DNA from: Paraglaciecola sp. 20A4
GTDB lineage: Bacteria; Pseudomonadota; Gammaproteobacteria; Enterobacterales; Alteromonadaceae
DNA: 64,000 nt
NCBI RefSeq assembly: GCF_011378905.1
Contig: NZ_WTPY01000012.1
Location: 57,115 to 121,114 of the forward strand
Reading direction: 5' to 3'
The notes beneath the pieces are model-generated. The model did no database searches and was not told where the DNA came from. It worked only from the letters and a program-made list of their open reading frames with translations. Made by a program: the position numbers and the translations under genes. Of this stretch, positions 38,171-47,907 are shown piece by piece (the first letter of the stretch is position 1; the number at the start of each line of letters is the position of its first letter).

Positions 38171-39454
38171 GTGGAACTTGTTAATTTAAAAGACCCCTCT
38201 GACAAAGTTAGTTTTGCTGAAGCGGTAAAAAAAGGCCTAGGTAAAAACCAAGGATTGTATTTCCCTACAACTTTGCCAACATTTGATGACATCGACGCTA
38301 TTCTCGATATGCCATTCGTTGAACGTTCAGTTGAAATACTCAGTCAACTAATAGGCGATGAAATTCCTCGCGACCGGTTACAAGGTATTGTTGAGCGTGC
38401 ATTTGCATTTGAAGCACCGCTTGTAAAAGTGACTGATAATGTTTACTGCTTAGAGTTATTTCACGGACCTACGTTAGCGTTTAAAGATTTCGGTGGCCGC
38501 TTTATGGCACAGTGTTTAACGGAGTTGGCGGCAGGTGAAAAAATCACCATTTTAACGGCCACTTCTGGTGATACAGGCGCAGCTGTTGCCCATGCATTCC
38601 ACGGGCTACCTAATATTGACGTGGTTATCTTGTTTCCTAAAGGTAAAATTAGCCCGCTGCAAGAAAAGCTCTTTACGACGTTGGGTGACAATATTCATAC
38701 CGTGTCTATTGATGACGACTTTGATGCGTGTCAGCAGATGGTTAAGAGCGCCTTTGATGATGTAGATGTACGAGAAGGTTTGCATCTAAACTCAGCCAAC
38801 TCGATTAATATTAGCCGTTTGGTTGCACAGGTTTGTTATTATTTTGAAGCGGTATCTCAGCTAAGCAAAGCGCAACGCGAAGACTTAGTTATCTCTGTAC
38901 CGAGTGGCAACTTCGGTAATTTAACCGCAGGTATGATTGCTAAAACCATGGGCTTGCCTGTTAAACACTTTGTTGCAGCAACTAATCTAAATGATACCGT
39001 CCCGCGCTATTTGAAAACGGGTGAGTGGGATCCCAAAGCGACAGTGGCCACTATTTCAAATGCCATGGACGTTAGTCAACCGAATAACTGGCCACGTATT
39101 GAAGCGATTATTGAGTTAGGTTATTTACCGTCTGACGTGTTATCTGGTGATATGGTTGATGAAGACTACACCCAAGTAGCAATGCGTCATTTAGCTCATT
39201 TAGGTTATATTAGTGAGCCTCATGCAGCGATTGCATATAAAGCGTTAGCGCGTTACATGGAAGAAGGCCAAACAGGTATTTTCTTAGGCACTGCCCATCC
39301 TGCTAAATTCCGTGAAACTGTAGAGAACGTTTTGGGGCAACCCATTAGCTTGCCTCAACCGCTTGTCGATTGTTCTACCAAAGAGAGTTTTGCGGTTGAT
39401 TTACCTAGTGACTACGAGACACTTAAAAAACACTTATTTAGTCTTTTAGGCTAA
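38171..39454 (+). CDS. thrC: Threonine synthase
   Basis: PLP enzyme converting phosphohomoserine to threonine. 427 residues. The PLP lysine is in FHGPTLAFKDFGGRF, with LTATSGDTGAAVAHAF and SVPSGNFGNLTAG as phosphate and substrate loops. GTG start (protein begins MELVNLKDPSDK) with a GGTAAG sequence just upstream. Last gene of the thr operon. Confidence 0.97.
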   Translation: MELVNLKDPSDKVSFAEAVKKGLGKNQGLYFPTTLPTFDDIDAILDMPFVERSVEILSQLIGDEIPRDRLQGIVERAFAFEAPLVKVTDNVYCLELFHGPTLAFKDFGGRFMAQCLTELAAGEKITILTATSGDTGAAVAHAFHGLPNIDVVILFPKGKISPLQEKLFTTLGDNIHTVSIDDDFDACQQMVKSAFDDVDVREGLHLNSANSINISRLVAQVCYYFEAVSQLSKAQREDLVISVPSGNFGNLTAGMIAKTMGLPVKHFVAATNLNDTVPRYLKTGEWDPKATVATISNAMDVSQPNNWPRIEAIIELGYLPSDVLSGDMVDEDYTQVAMRHLAHLGYISEPHAAIAYKALARYMEEGQTGIFLGTAHPAKFRETVENVLGQPISLPQPLVDCSTKESFAVDLPSDYETLKKHLFSLLG

Positions 39455-39506
39455 TACAAATTGGTTTGTGAGTGTTGGTGCGATAATCAAAAAAGGTCTT
39501 CGCTAA

Positions 39507-40175
39507 ATGGATACTAAACTTACTTGGCATGCTTTGCTTGGTGAAGAAAAGCGAAAGCCATACTTCACCGAGATGATGGCGTTTATCAAAGAGCAGCGCT
39601 CACAAGCTAAAATTATTTATCCGCCTGAGAGTCAGGTATTCAACGCCTTCACTTGTACTGAGTTTGATCAAGTAAAGGTGGTTATTCTAGGTCAAGATCC
39701 CTACCACGGACCTCATCAGTCTCACGGCCTAAGTTTTTCAGTGCCTATAGGAGTAAAAATTCCTCCGTCATTGCGGAATATCTATAAGGCTTTAGCTCAC
39801 GACTTTACGGATTTTGTGATACCTCAGCACGGTTGCTTACAAGGGTGGGCAGACCAAGGGGTATTTTTACTAAATACGGTACTAACGGTAGAACAGGGCA
39901 AAGCCCATTCTCATGCTAAAATTGGGTGGGAAACGTTCACTGATAAGGTCATAGGATCCATCAATGAATATAGCGATGGTGTGATATTTTTATTATGGGG
40001 CAGTCATGCTCAACGAAAATCAGCCTTAATTGATCAAAAAAAGCATTATGTTCTTAATGCCGTACATCCGTCACCACTATCTGCTTATCGTGGTTTTTTT
40101 GAATGCGCGCATTTTGAAAAAACGAATACAATTTTGCTAAAAAGCGGGCGTACGCCGATTAATTGGCAAGTTTAA
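39507..40175 (+). CDS. ung: Uracil-DNA glycosylase
   Basis: Removes uracil from DNA (family 1). 222 residues. The water-activating loop is [20 protein letters not shown], with the catalytic aspartate in QDPYH, and the DNA-intercalating loop is [28 protein letters not shown] and [11 protein letters not shown] complete the pattern. Located 52 bases after thrC. Confidence 0.97.
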   Translation: MDTKLTWHALLGEEKRKPYFTEMMAFIKEQRSQAKIIYPPESQVFNAFTCTEFDQVKVVILGQDPYHGPHQSHGLSFSVPIGVKIPPSLRNIYKALAHDFTDFVIPQHGCLQGWADQGVFLLNTVLTVEQGKAHSHAKIGWETFTDKVIGSINEYSDGVIFLLWGSHAQRKSALIDQKKHYVLNAVHPSPLSAYRGFFECAHFEKTNTILLKSGRTPINWQV

Positions 40176-40183
40176 GCCAAACT

Positions 40184-41617
40184 TTATTGCTCTGCGCATG
40201 CAATTGTATTGCGACCTTGCTGCTTAGCTCTATAGAGTGCGGTATCTGCTAAATTAAACAATTCGGTAAAGTTCTGTCCAGATGTAAGCTCGGCGATACC
40301 AAAACTACATTGAATGGACTGACCTGGCGCGACTTCAGCTAGGTTGACGTTGGACAATATTCGTTTAGCGATACGGTGGGCATCATCTATCGTTGACTCA
40401 GGCAGCAATGCGACAAATTCGTCCCCTCCGAAGCGCCCTAATAAATCTGTTGGTCGTAAAGACAGATTAGCCAAGCGACATACATTTTGCAGCGCTTTAT
40501 CACCTGCACTGTGACCATAAGTATCGTTGATTTTCTTAAAGTTATCCATGTCGAACATAATTAGCGCGAGAGGGTTACGGTCACGTAGACTGCGGTTAAC
40601 AGCGCGTTCGGCCTGCTGCATAAAGTGTTGACGGGATGCAGCCTGAGTTAGTGCGTCTATGGTAATAATTTCCTGCAGTTTTGCGTTATCTGCCATTAAT
40701 GCTGGGACGGCTATCCCAAATAAGGCATTCGCTGTGACTATAATAATCGCGAATTGATAGATTAGTACAAATTCGTTGAGCGCCAAGATGTTGCTAAATA
40801 GCGCAATTAGCAGACAACTATAGGTGAGGCTTAGCATATTGAATAGGGCACTCTCAGTGCAGGCGATCCACATATGAGGCAGTACCAGTAGAAAAATAAC
40901 AAAGGCGCTTTCTTGTTGCTCGGTGTATTTGTTCAACACCATCGTAAAGACAACTAATAACGTAACAAGCATGAGCTTAGTGGGATAAAGCTCACTAGAA
41001 TGGGTTTGATTGGGGCTAAGATATTTGGTCAAATCAAATCGATTGTAAGCAGACTTTCGTGCGATAAGTGCAGCAAATAAAGGAGATAATATTAATACGC
41101 CTGCATAGTCGCCTATCCAAAAAGCTAACCACGTTTGACGGAACTCATCTGGCTGCATCATATTGCTAATAATTAAGCTATATATGACCAAAGAAGTCGT
41201 AGCCAGTGCAGCTATACCCGTATTAATAATATACACAATGATTAAACCTGGTGTGCTTAATCGATCTAATCGGACTATCCATATAAATAGTTGGGCACTT
41301 AGCCAATACGGAATAATATGCGCGCAGCCAAACAGCAGGCCGGCCTGAATCATCTGCGATAAATCCAGTGTAAGGTTGTATTGAAAACAAGTGATAATGG
41401 TGACAATGATCGCACTTAAAAGCAATGGTAAAACCGCGGATGAACCGATAACGAGCAAAGCGGCGTATGTCAATCCTGATGCAGGAAACCATACACTGGC
41501 GTGAGCGGTATATTCCAGTAATTGGGCACTGGCCCAAACGCCTAGCCAAAGGAGCATAAATACAATGGCTTGCGAAAACCGCTGAGGCAGAGTTTGTGGT
41601 GCCCACTCTTCTGGCAA
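40184..41617 (-). CDS. MASE1-like membrane diguanylate cyclase
   Basis: A 477-residue cyclic di-GMP synthase. The N-terminal half (about 15-305) has eight or so helices with MASE1 sensor features (ASVWFPASGLTYAALL; FWIGDYAGVLILSPLFAAL). The GGDEF domain has the active site GRFGGDEFVALLPE and an inhibitory RxxD (RPTD) five residues before it. Convergent with ung. Input signal unknown. Confidence 0.92.
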   Translation of the reverse strand: MPEEWAPQTLPQRFSQAIVFMLLWLGVWASAQLLEYTAHASVWFPASGLTYAALLVIGSSAVLPLLLSAIIVTIITCFQYNLTLDLSQMIQAGLLFGCAHIIPYWLSAQLFIWIVRLDRLSTPGLIIVYIINTGIAALATTSLVIYSLIISNMMQPDEFRQTWLAFWIGDYAGVLILSPLFAALIARKSAYNRFDLTKYLSPNQTHSSELYPTKLMLVTLLVVFTMVLNKYTEQQESAFVIFLLVLPHMWIACTESALFNMLSLTYSCLLIALFSNILALNEFVLIYQFAIIIVTANALFGIAVPALMADNAKLQEIITIDALTQAASRQHFMQQAERAVNRSLRDRNPLALIMFDMDNFKKINDTYGHSAGDKALQNVCRLANLSLRPTDLLGRFGGDEFVALLPESTIDDAHRIAKRILSNVNLAEVAPGQSIQCSFGIAELTSGQNFTELFNLADTALYRAKQQGRNTIACAEQ

Positions 41618-41942
41618 AATTTCCTTACTCCAAGGTTAAAAAATAAAAACACTACCAAAGCTATGGGATGGGCGCTGTTTGTGGTTAAGGTCTGTTGCCT
41701 ATTAAAATGTTCCGCTGTAGTCGTTAACGTGGAAGACGCTTATCAGTAGTAATATATTGGCACAAAGGTTCCGCTTGTCACGGCTTAACAGTAAATTAAT
41801 AATTCCAAGAAAGCTATGTGATATAAGGACTCGAGAGGTTTATTTACCTGTTAATCTTAATTGGGTTGGTCTATTTATGGACAAAAAAAAGCCCTACATG
41901 AGGCAAAACATGCAGGGCTTATTTTGGCGACTAAGGGTTAGG
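41618..41942. other. Intergenic region between cyclase and dsbA
   Basis: 325 bases holding the cyclase promoter region and the dsbA terminator. A short rightward open frame here runs through the terminator hairpin and is not supported. Confidence 0.4.
41882..41920 (-). terminator. Terminator of dsbA
   Basis: On the minus strand agccctgcatg pairs with catgtagggct across a short loop and is followed by eight T. Confidence 0.85.
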
Positions 41943-42566
41943 TTATTTTTGTTTTGATAACCAAACGATAAGATCGACCATATCTTTAGTGTTCATGTCG
42001 CGGGTAAATGTAGCTTGGAATTTACCATTAACGATAAAATTAGGCACTCCACGTAAATATTGACGATATTTTTCTACCATTTTATTATTCTTTTTAAGCA
42101 TGCTATTAACGCCAAAGCTGCCAACTAGCTTATCGAAATCCGCTTCATCAACCCCATTTACCATAAAGATATTTTTAAGATCTTTGATACTGGTAACCGA
42201 TGACTTTTGCACGTGAATGTAGCGGAATATTGCAGTGCTTAACGCATCTTCTTTTTTCAATGCGCGCGCAACCATTAGGGCACGGCTAGCATCATCCTGA
42301 GTTTCAGTGCTGGTGAAGCCCATGAAGTTAACGTGTACTTTTTCAAACTTAACATCATCAGAAATTTTGCTTTTAATGTCTTTTACAATGGGTTCAAATT
42401 GAAAACAATGAGGGCACCAGTAAGAAAAGAACTCATTGATAACGGGTTTATCCGTGGCGGTATCATTGATAATGGTGTAATGCTCACCTTCTTTCCATTG
42501 TTCTTGGGCACAGGCTTGAAGCGGAACTAAAACCGCAATAAACAAAGCAAGTATGATTTTTTTCAT
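41943..42566 (-). CDS. dsbA: Thiol:disulfide interchange protein DsbA
   Basis: Periplasmic oxidase that introduces disulfides into exported proteins. 207 residues with a signal peptide (about 1-20, ending ACA). The active site is FFSYWCPHCFQFEP (C51 and C54, the CPHC form of DsbA) and the cis-proline loop is RGVPNFIVNGKF. The helical insertion is of normal size. Located downstream of srkA with a 152-base gap. Confidence 0.94.
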   Translation of the reverse strand: MKKIILALFIAVLVPLQACAQEQWKEGEHYTIINDTATDKPVINEFFSYWCPHCFQFEPIVKDIKSKISDDVKFEKVHVNFMGFTSTETQDDASRALMVARALKKEDALSTAIFRYIHVQKSSVTSIKDLKNIFMVNGVDEADFDKLVGSFGVNSMLKKNNKMVEKYRQYLRGVPNFIVNGKFQATFTRDMNTKDMVDLIVWLSKQK

Positions 42567-42718
42567 AGGTAATTCATCTCTTTAGTAAAATATCTCGCGG
42601 CAGATTAGCATAGCTAAAATAAAATGCCGACCGCACTTTGTAACCAGTTATAAGAAAAAGTAGCATACGCCGCTTCTCATTAACCGATTATGAACAACGT
42701 TGATTCATTAAATTGGCG

Positions 42719-43684
42719 TTAAATACGCAGTTCAGCTTCTTGTAATGCAGCAAATTGTTCTTTAAGGGCCAATATTTGCTGCTCCCAGTATCTTGGCTCA
42801 GCGAACCATGCAAAAGCCTGTGGAAAAGCCGGATCTTGCCAACGCCGACTGAGCCATGCCATGTAATGCACCATGCGCATTGCTCTTAAGGGTTCTATCA
42901 GGCTCAACTGTGATGGATTAAAATCGCAAAATTCTTCGTAGGCTTCTACTATCGTGCTCATTTGCAATGACTGCGATTGGTGATCGCCCGATAACATCAT
43001 CCACAAATCTTGGATTGCTGGGCCATTACGACAATCATCTAAATCCACAAACGTAGGCCCATCACGCCAAAGGATATTCCCAGGGTGGCAGTCGCCATGT
43101 AAACGCATGATGTCGTTAGTGTGGTAGCGTTTAGTCGTCAGCGCTACAACTTGCTCTAATATTGTAAAGAATGGCTCATGCAGACCCGATGGAATCAATC
43201 GACTGCCCTGGAGCTCCGCTACCGACTTCTCCAAATAATCTTGGGTGCTAATGGTCGGTCTATGGATAAATAAACGCGTCTTCGCCACTTGATGAATACG
43301 CCCAATAAAACGGCCCATCCATTCTAGCTGCTCCAAATTATCTACTTCAAATTGTCGACCACCCACAGATGGGAAAATCGCAAAATGATAGCCTTTGTAT
43401 AAATGTAAACTTTCACCGTTAATTACCATAGGGGCGACAACAGGGACTTCGTGTTCCGCTAATTCCAGCGAAAAACTATGCTCTTCATTTAGCTGGTCTT
43501 CGCTCCAACGTTGCGGGCGATAAAATTTAGCTACATAGCGTTTATTATCTTGACCAATAAACTGGTAAACGCGATTTTCATAGCTATTTAACGCAAGCAA
43601 GCCTGACTCAACCATTACACCGACCGATTCGATAGCATCTAGAATCAGGTCGGGCGTAAGTTCGCTAAAGTTAAAAGTGCTCAC
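42719..43684 (-). CDS. srkA: Stress response kinase A
   Basis: A Ser/Thr protein kinase of the choline-kinase fold (YihE family), which protects E. coli from stress-linked cell death. 321 residues. The catalytic loop is IMRLHGDCHPGNILWRDG, the metal-binding DLDD follows in TFVDLDDCRNGPA, and NRVYQFIGQDNKRYVAKFYR is the nucleotide-binding region. GTG start overlapping the ccoG stop (TAGTG), so probably translated together. Confidence 0.94.
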   Translation of the reverse strand: MSTFNFSELTPDLILDAIESVGVMVESGLLALNSYENRVYQFIGQDNKRYVAKFYRPQRWSEDQLNEEHSFSLELAEHEVPVVAPMVINGESLHLYKGYHFAIFPSVGGRQFEVDNLEQLEWMGRFIGRIHQVAKTRLFIHRPTISTQDYLEKSVAELQGSRLIPSGLHEPFFTILEQVVALTTKRYHTNDIMRLHGDCHPGNILWRDGPTFVDLDDCRNGPAIQDLWMMLSGDHQSQSLQMSTIVEAYEEFCDFNPSQLSLIEPLRAMRMVHYMAWLSRRWQDPAFPQAFAWFAEPRYWEQQILALKEQFAALQEAELRI

Positions 43685-45111
43685 TAGCGATACAAGAACT
43701 TAGAGGTTTGCTCAATAACCGCTTCCTTGTCTTCTTGTGACTGTATCGTAAAGGTAAATGCGGTCACTGGTTTTTCTAATTTATAAGGGTCTATAGCGAT
43801 ACTAATAGGCAAGTTATACACTTCACCGCCCATTACCGTCACGCTTTTATCGCCGATATATTTATAGCCTTCTAAGCCATTAACAGAGATATCAAAATGT
43901 TGCGTGTGCTGTGACTTATTTAAAATTTTCAGGGTGTAAACATTTTCGATTAAGCCGTCATTAGTTTCGCGATATAAAGCATTTCGATCGCGAATAATAT
44001 CCACCTCTAGAGGTACCCGACTTAATAATTCAAATACAAGTAGCGCGCTCATTAACACCAGAACAACAGCGTAACCCAATAATTTAGGCCGCATTATATT
44101 AGTTTTTCCGCCTGCTAACTGAGTTTCAGACGTAAAGCTAATAAGACCTTTGGGATAGTTCATTTTTTCCATTACGCCATTACATGCATCCACACAGGCG
44201 CCGCAATTAATGCATTCGTATTGCAGACCGTTACGGATATCTATGCCCGTGGGACAAACCTGTACGCAAAGGTTGCAGTCAATACAATCACCTAGCCCTT
44301 TTGCCGCATTTTGTTCACGATCATTTTTACGTGGACGAGGTCCTCGCTGTTCACCACGATTTGCATCATAGGCTACAGTAAAGGTGTCTTTATCGAACAT
44401 GGCTGATTGAAAACGTGCATAAGGGCAGATATGGGTACACATGATTTCACGCATATATGCGGCATTACCATAGGTACATACAGCAAAAAATAGCACGCAC
44501 ATGGTGGCCCAGAAGCCCGATGAGAAAGTAAAAAAATCAACAAATAGATCACCGATGGGAGTGAAATAACCTACAAATGAAAGTGAGGTAAGTAGCGCGA
44601 CACTGACCCATGCAATATGTTTCAAGGTTTTACGGATAAATTTGTCAGCGTCCATCTTACGCTCATCAAGCTTGATACGTTTATTGCGACTGCCTTCTAT
44701 CTTTTCTTCAAACCAAATATAGATAAAAGTCCATGTGGTTTGCGGACACATAAACCCGCACCAAACACGTCCAGCAAACGTAGTCACAAAGAACAACGCG
44801 AATGCTGCAACAATAAAAATCCAGGCTAGAAGGGTTAAATCTTGAGGCCATAAAGTCAGCCCAAAAATCTGAAAGCGTTGGGCGCCAATATCTAATAAAA
44901 TTGCTTGGCTCCCTTCATATTTTAACCATGGAAGTGCGGCAAATATAGATAGAAAAACCAAACCGAAAAAACGCCTGAAGTTCTCTAATACGCCCTTAAC
45001 AGCACGCACGTAAATTCGATTACGAGGCGTATAGCTGTCATTTTGCTTGCTTTTGTCAGGACGATGGACCTGAACAGGAGAGATATCTTTTACGGGAATG
45101 CGGTCACTCAT
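43684..45111 (-). CDS. ccoG: Cytochrome cbb3 oxidase assembly protein CcoG (FixG/RdxA)
   Basis: Membrane ferredoxin needed for assembly of cbb3-type cytochrome oxidase, probably through copper reduction. The start is set at MSDRIPV because AAGGAG lies just upstream; an earlier ATG would add 12 residues. About five helices; a cysteine motif in a membrane loop, WCGFMCPQTTW; then two 4Fe-4S clusters in CIDCNLCVQVCPTGID and CINCGACVDACNGVM; a C-terminal immunoglobulin-like domain. 475 residues. The cbb3 genes themselves are not in the window. Confidence 0.95.
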   Translation of the reverse strand: MSDRIPVKDISPVQVHRPDKSKQNDSYTPRNRIYVRAVKGVLENFRRFFGLVFLSIFAALPWLKYEGSQAILLDIGAQRFQIFGLTLWPQDLTLLAWIFIVAAFALFFVTTFAGRVWCGFMCPQTTWTFIYIWFEEKIEGSRNKRIKLDERKMDADKFIRKTLKHIAWVSVALLTSLSFVGYFTPIGDLFVDFFTFSSGFWATMCVLFFAVCTYGNAAYMREIMCTHICPYARFQSAMFDKDTFTVAYDANRGEQRGPRPRKNDREQNAAKGLGDCIDCNLCVQVCPTGIDIRNGLQYECINCGACVDACNGVMEKMNYPKGLISFTSETQLAGGKTNIMRPKLLGYAVVLVLMSALLVFELLSRVPLEVDIIRDRNALYRETNDGLIENVYTLKILNKSQHTQHFDISVNGLEGYKYIGDKSVTVMGGEVYNLPISIAIDPYKLEKPVTAFTFTIQSQEDKEAVIEQTSKFLYR

Positions 45112-45217
45112 TACTGCTCCTTTACTAAACCTAAATACTTTCGGCATATAAACGCGGCGTATAGTACCAGTTTGTTAACGTAAATACGTCATCGAACACT
45201 GTTGATCACATTAAAGA

Positions 45218-45231
45218 TTGATGAAGATCAT
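45218..45231. promoter_or_regulatory. FNR/Anr-like box upstream of ccoG
   Basis: ttgatgaagatcat matches TTGAT-N4-ATCAA with one mismatch and lies about 107 bases before the ccoG start. Oxygen control of CcoG is common in the family. Confidence 0.5.
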
Positions 45232-45517
45232 GAGCTGATCTTTTAGCATGTTATGTCTTGTGGTATTGCTGTATCTAATAATAGATTATTTCGTGGTAGG
45301 GTATATTAAATAGTGTGAAGGGGATAACGCAATACAAATTTTACGCCGCACAAAGCAGCGTTTTGTGCCCAACAATCGCCACCGTGCCAATGTTGAATAG
45401 TTGCGTTCCTCGCCTAGTGGTTACAATGTATCTCTTTTGTATTAATGCCTATGCGAATTAATTTGCAGTACGGCGGTCCTATACTAGTAAAAGACCGCTA
45501 TTTTACAGGAACAATGA

Positions 45518-45551
45518 GAATCCTACCTGAACTTGGATTCAGGTAGGATTC
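45518..45551. repeat. Perfect 14-base inverted repeat
   Basis: gaatcctacctgaa (45518-45531) and ttcaggtaggattc (45538-45551) with a 6-base loop, 73 bases before the DUF3016 gene. No T-run follows, so an operator or RNA hairpin is as likely as a terminator. Confidence 0.6.
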
Positions 45552-45623
45552 AGCGCTTTGCTATAAGATGAGTCAATCGTTATTCTGCGAAAACGTTTAC
45601 CGAATATTTAGAGGTACACAGAG

Positions 45624-46169
45624 ATGAAAAAATTAGCTGTTGTTATGTTAACAGGCGTCGCGTTAATGATGTCTACCCAGGTGTATAGCCAAGCAAAAGT
45701 GAATGTTACTTGGCAAAATTCCGATAAATACACCGATGTTCGCCCCTCAAACGAATCTCGTACTCGGTTTAAAGAGCGAACATTCAGCCATTTAGAGGAA
45801 TATTTAGTGGAGCTAGCTGAAGTATTACCTGATGGCCAAACACTAAAAATTACTGTGACTAACCTTGATTTAGCGGGGCAGGTTTGGCCTGCGTCTTTTG
45901 TCGGGTTAGGGCAAAGCGCAAGTGATGTTCGTTTAATTAAAAGCATCGATATTCCACGGATTGCGTTCAATTATAAGCTGCTCAACAGTAATGGTGAAGT
46001 ATTACAACAGGGTGAGCGAAACCTAAAAGATATGTCATTTCAAGACCGTCATAATCCGTTTTTTTCATCAGAAAATTTGCGCTATGAAAAAAACATGTTG
46101 CGTATGTGGTTTGAAGAGCAATTTTGTCAAGAAAACGAAGACAGCAAATTGGCTTCAACGAAAGACTAA
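45624..46169 (+). CDS. DUF3016 secreted protein
   Basis: A 181-residue protein with a signal peptide (about 1-22, ending VYSQA). The body has VNVTWQNSDKYTDVRPSNES, LEEYLVELAEVLPDGQTLKI, FNYKLLNSNGEVLQQGERNL and a C-terminal RMWFEEQFC, the pattern of DUF3016. Probably periplasmic. Function unknown. Confidence 0.82.
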   Translation: MKKLAVVMLTGVALMMSTQVYSQAKVNVTWQNSDKYTDVRPSNESRTRFKERTFSHLEEYLVELAEVLPDGQTLKITVTNLDLAGQVWPASFVGLGQSASDVRLIKSIDIPRIAFNYKLLNSNGEVLQQGERNLKDMSFQDRHNPFFSSENLRYEKNMLRMWFEEQFCQENEDSKLASTKD

Positions 46170-46221
46170 TCTGGGCAACTAGCGCCACAGTGTAGGACGC
46201 TAGAGAACCAACAATACAGGG

Positions 46222-47907
46222 TCAATCGTTAATGGTATCTGCATAATGGATGGCTTGATCCCGGCCATTTTTTTTGGCGGTGTATAACGCACGATCGGCT
46301 AAGCGCTGAATATAATCAGCATCTTTTTCACTGCTATTTTGACAGGTTGCCACCCCAATACTTACCGTAATATATTCTGCTTTAGGGCTATAGCGATGCT
46401 CAAGCTGTGCCTCACGAACGGAATGTAAAAGTACATCTGCAACTTTCATTGCGCCAGTCTTGTCTGTATTGGGTAAGATAAATACAAATTCTTCGCCGCC
46501 ATAACGAGCAACAAAATCTCCGCTACGATTTGCCACGTGCGCTAAAATTTTTGCTATTGAGATTAAAGCGGCATCACCCGTGATATGACCATAGTTGTCG
46601 TTGTAAGGTTTGAAGAAATCAACATCAACCATCAACATCGACAACGGCCATTTTTCGCGAGTGGCTAGCTTCAATTCATGCTCTAGACGCTCATCTAAGG
46701 CTCTACGATTGGGTATCGCTGTTAGGCCATCAAGCAGAGACAATTGTTGCAAGGCCTTTTTTTGCTGCTCAATTGTTGTTGCAAAGTAATCGATCGTATC
46801 GGCAATATCCGATATTTCGTCATTGCCAGAAATGCGCGTTGAATTACTGAAACCGTTTGCTCGGTCCTGAACCACCATATTTAGTTTGACGAGACGACGT
46901 ACTACGCGGTTTTGAATAAAAAATACGATGAGCAACAATAGTATTAAAGCGCCGACAACGTATACACCAACGTTTTCGATTTGCTCTTTGATCCGCATCG
47001 ACGTGTAACGGGTTTGAGTAATAAGTGAATCACTCATCTGATAAGACTTAAAGTTAAGCAAACGTGAGTAATCGCTGATCAAACTGCGTATGAAGTTTCC
47101 TCGACCAATCACGCGTCCAGATAAACGCAGTAGACTGATTTTTAATGAAAAAATTCCCTCTTCACTTAGTACGATTCGATTAAGTTCGTCCTCTACGGTT
47201 AGCATATTAGTGCGTTGCTTGTCGGAAAGTTCTGGCGCCTTTTCGTAAAATGCTTGGGTGATCTCAGTTATCTTAAATGAAGATTGGCGTATAGCTTGCA
47301 GCCTTGATAAATTTGCAGCATTACTGGCCAAAGCGATTGCTTCAAAAATCGCCGCCCTCCAACGTTGCAGTATTTGAATGTCTCGTTCAGCAAGCGATGT
47401 GGCCGTTGTCATTTTCACCACACGATTATTTAATGCATATAAGGCTTTTTCTTGAGCCGCTAGTTTCTTGGCTAATTTAATGCGATGCAAGGCGAGAGTT
47501 TCAAGTTCAAATATTTCGCTTTCAATAGCATTTAAATGAAAGTCTAAATACTGAGTATTACCTTGGCGCTGAGCAAGAGAGCGAATATCACTTATTTTTT
47601 TATTTACGCTTCCTTTTGCAATGCGTAAAGCGGGTTCTGAATTGGCAAAACTTAAGCCATCACTAATCGTAGTAAGCGTCGTTATATGGCTATTCACTTG
47701 CTCTGAAAATACCACATGAGGTAAGGATTCATTGGCTATACCGTCTAGAATTTCGCGAAAATCGCTTAATCGAGAATACGCTAGGATGGTCACACTGATA
47801 AAGATCACAAAAATACTAATAAAGGCGACTGCAAATACGGTACTCAGTGAAATTCGAGCCATCACCTTGTCTTGTGACGCGACGGGTAAGTGGCTATCTT
47901 CATTCAT
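46222..47907 (-). CDS. Diguanylate cyclase with periplasmic sensor and HAMP
   Basis: A 561-residue cyclic di-GMP synthase. ATG 47907 is chosen: it overlaps the stop of the upstream gene (ATGAATGA) and gives a normal N-terminus, MNEDSHLPVASQ, while the longer frame starts inside that gene. Helix 1 is at about residues 20-42, then a largely helical periplasmic domain of roughly 270 residues, helix 2 (VGVYVVGALILLLLIVFFIQ), a HAMP-like linker and the GGDEF domain (ARYGGEEFVFILP, with RSGD as the inhibitory site). Coupled to the pseudo-nucleotidase gene. Confidence 0.9.
   Translation of the reverse strand: MNEDSHLPVASQDKVMARISLSTVFAVAFISIFVIFISVTILAYSRLSDFREILDGIANESLPHVVFSEQVNSHITTLTTISDGLSFANSEPALRIAKGSVNKKISDIRSLAQRQGNTQYLDFHLNAIESEIFELETLALHRIKLAKKLAAQEKALYALNNRVVKMTTATSLAERDIQILQRWRAAIFEAIALASNAANLSRLQAIRQSSFKITEITQAFYEKAPELSDKQRTNMLTVEDELNRIVLSEEGIFSLKISLLRLSGRVIGRGNFIRSLISDYSRLLNFKSYQMSDSLITQTRYTSMRIKEQIENVGVYVVGALILLLLIVFFIQNRVVRRLVKLNMVVQDRANGFSNSTRISGNDEISDIADTIDYFATTIEQQKKALQQLSLLDGLTAIPNRRALDERLEHELKLATREKWPLSMLMVDVDFFKPYNDNYGHITGDAALISIAKILAHVANRSGDFVARYGGEEFVFILPNTDKTGAMKVADVLLHSVREAQLEHRYSPKAEYITVSIGVATCQNSSEKDADYIQRLADRALYTAKKNGRDQAIHYADTIND

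Larger units (their letters stand above)
45112..45623. other. Regulatory region between ccoG and the DUF3016 gene
   Basis: 512 bases between divergent genes. It holds an FNR-like site and a perfect 14-base inverted repeat, listed separately. No coding region was recognised. Confidence 0.5.

Noticed and set aside
41757..41957. 66-residue plus-strand frame before dsbA
   Set aside because: It reads through the dsbA terminator hairpin and has no homology signal.
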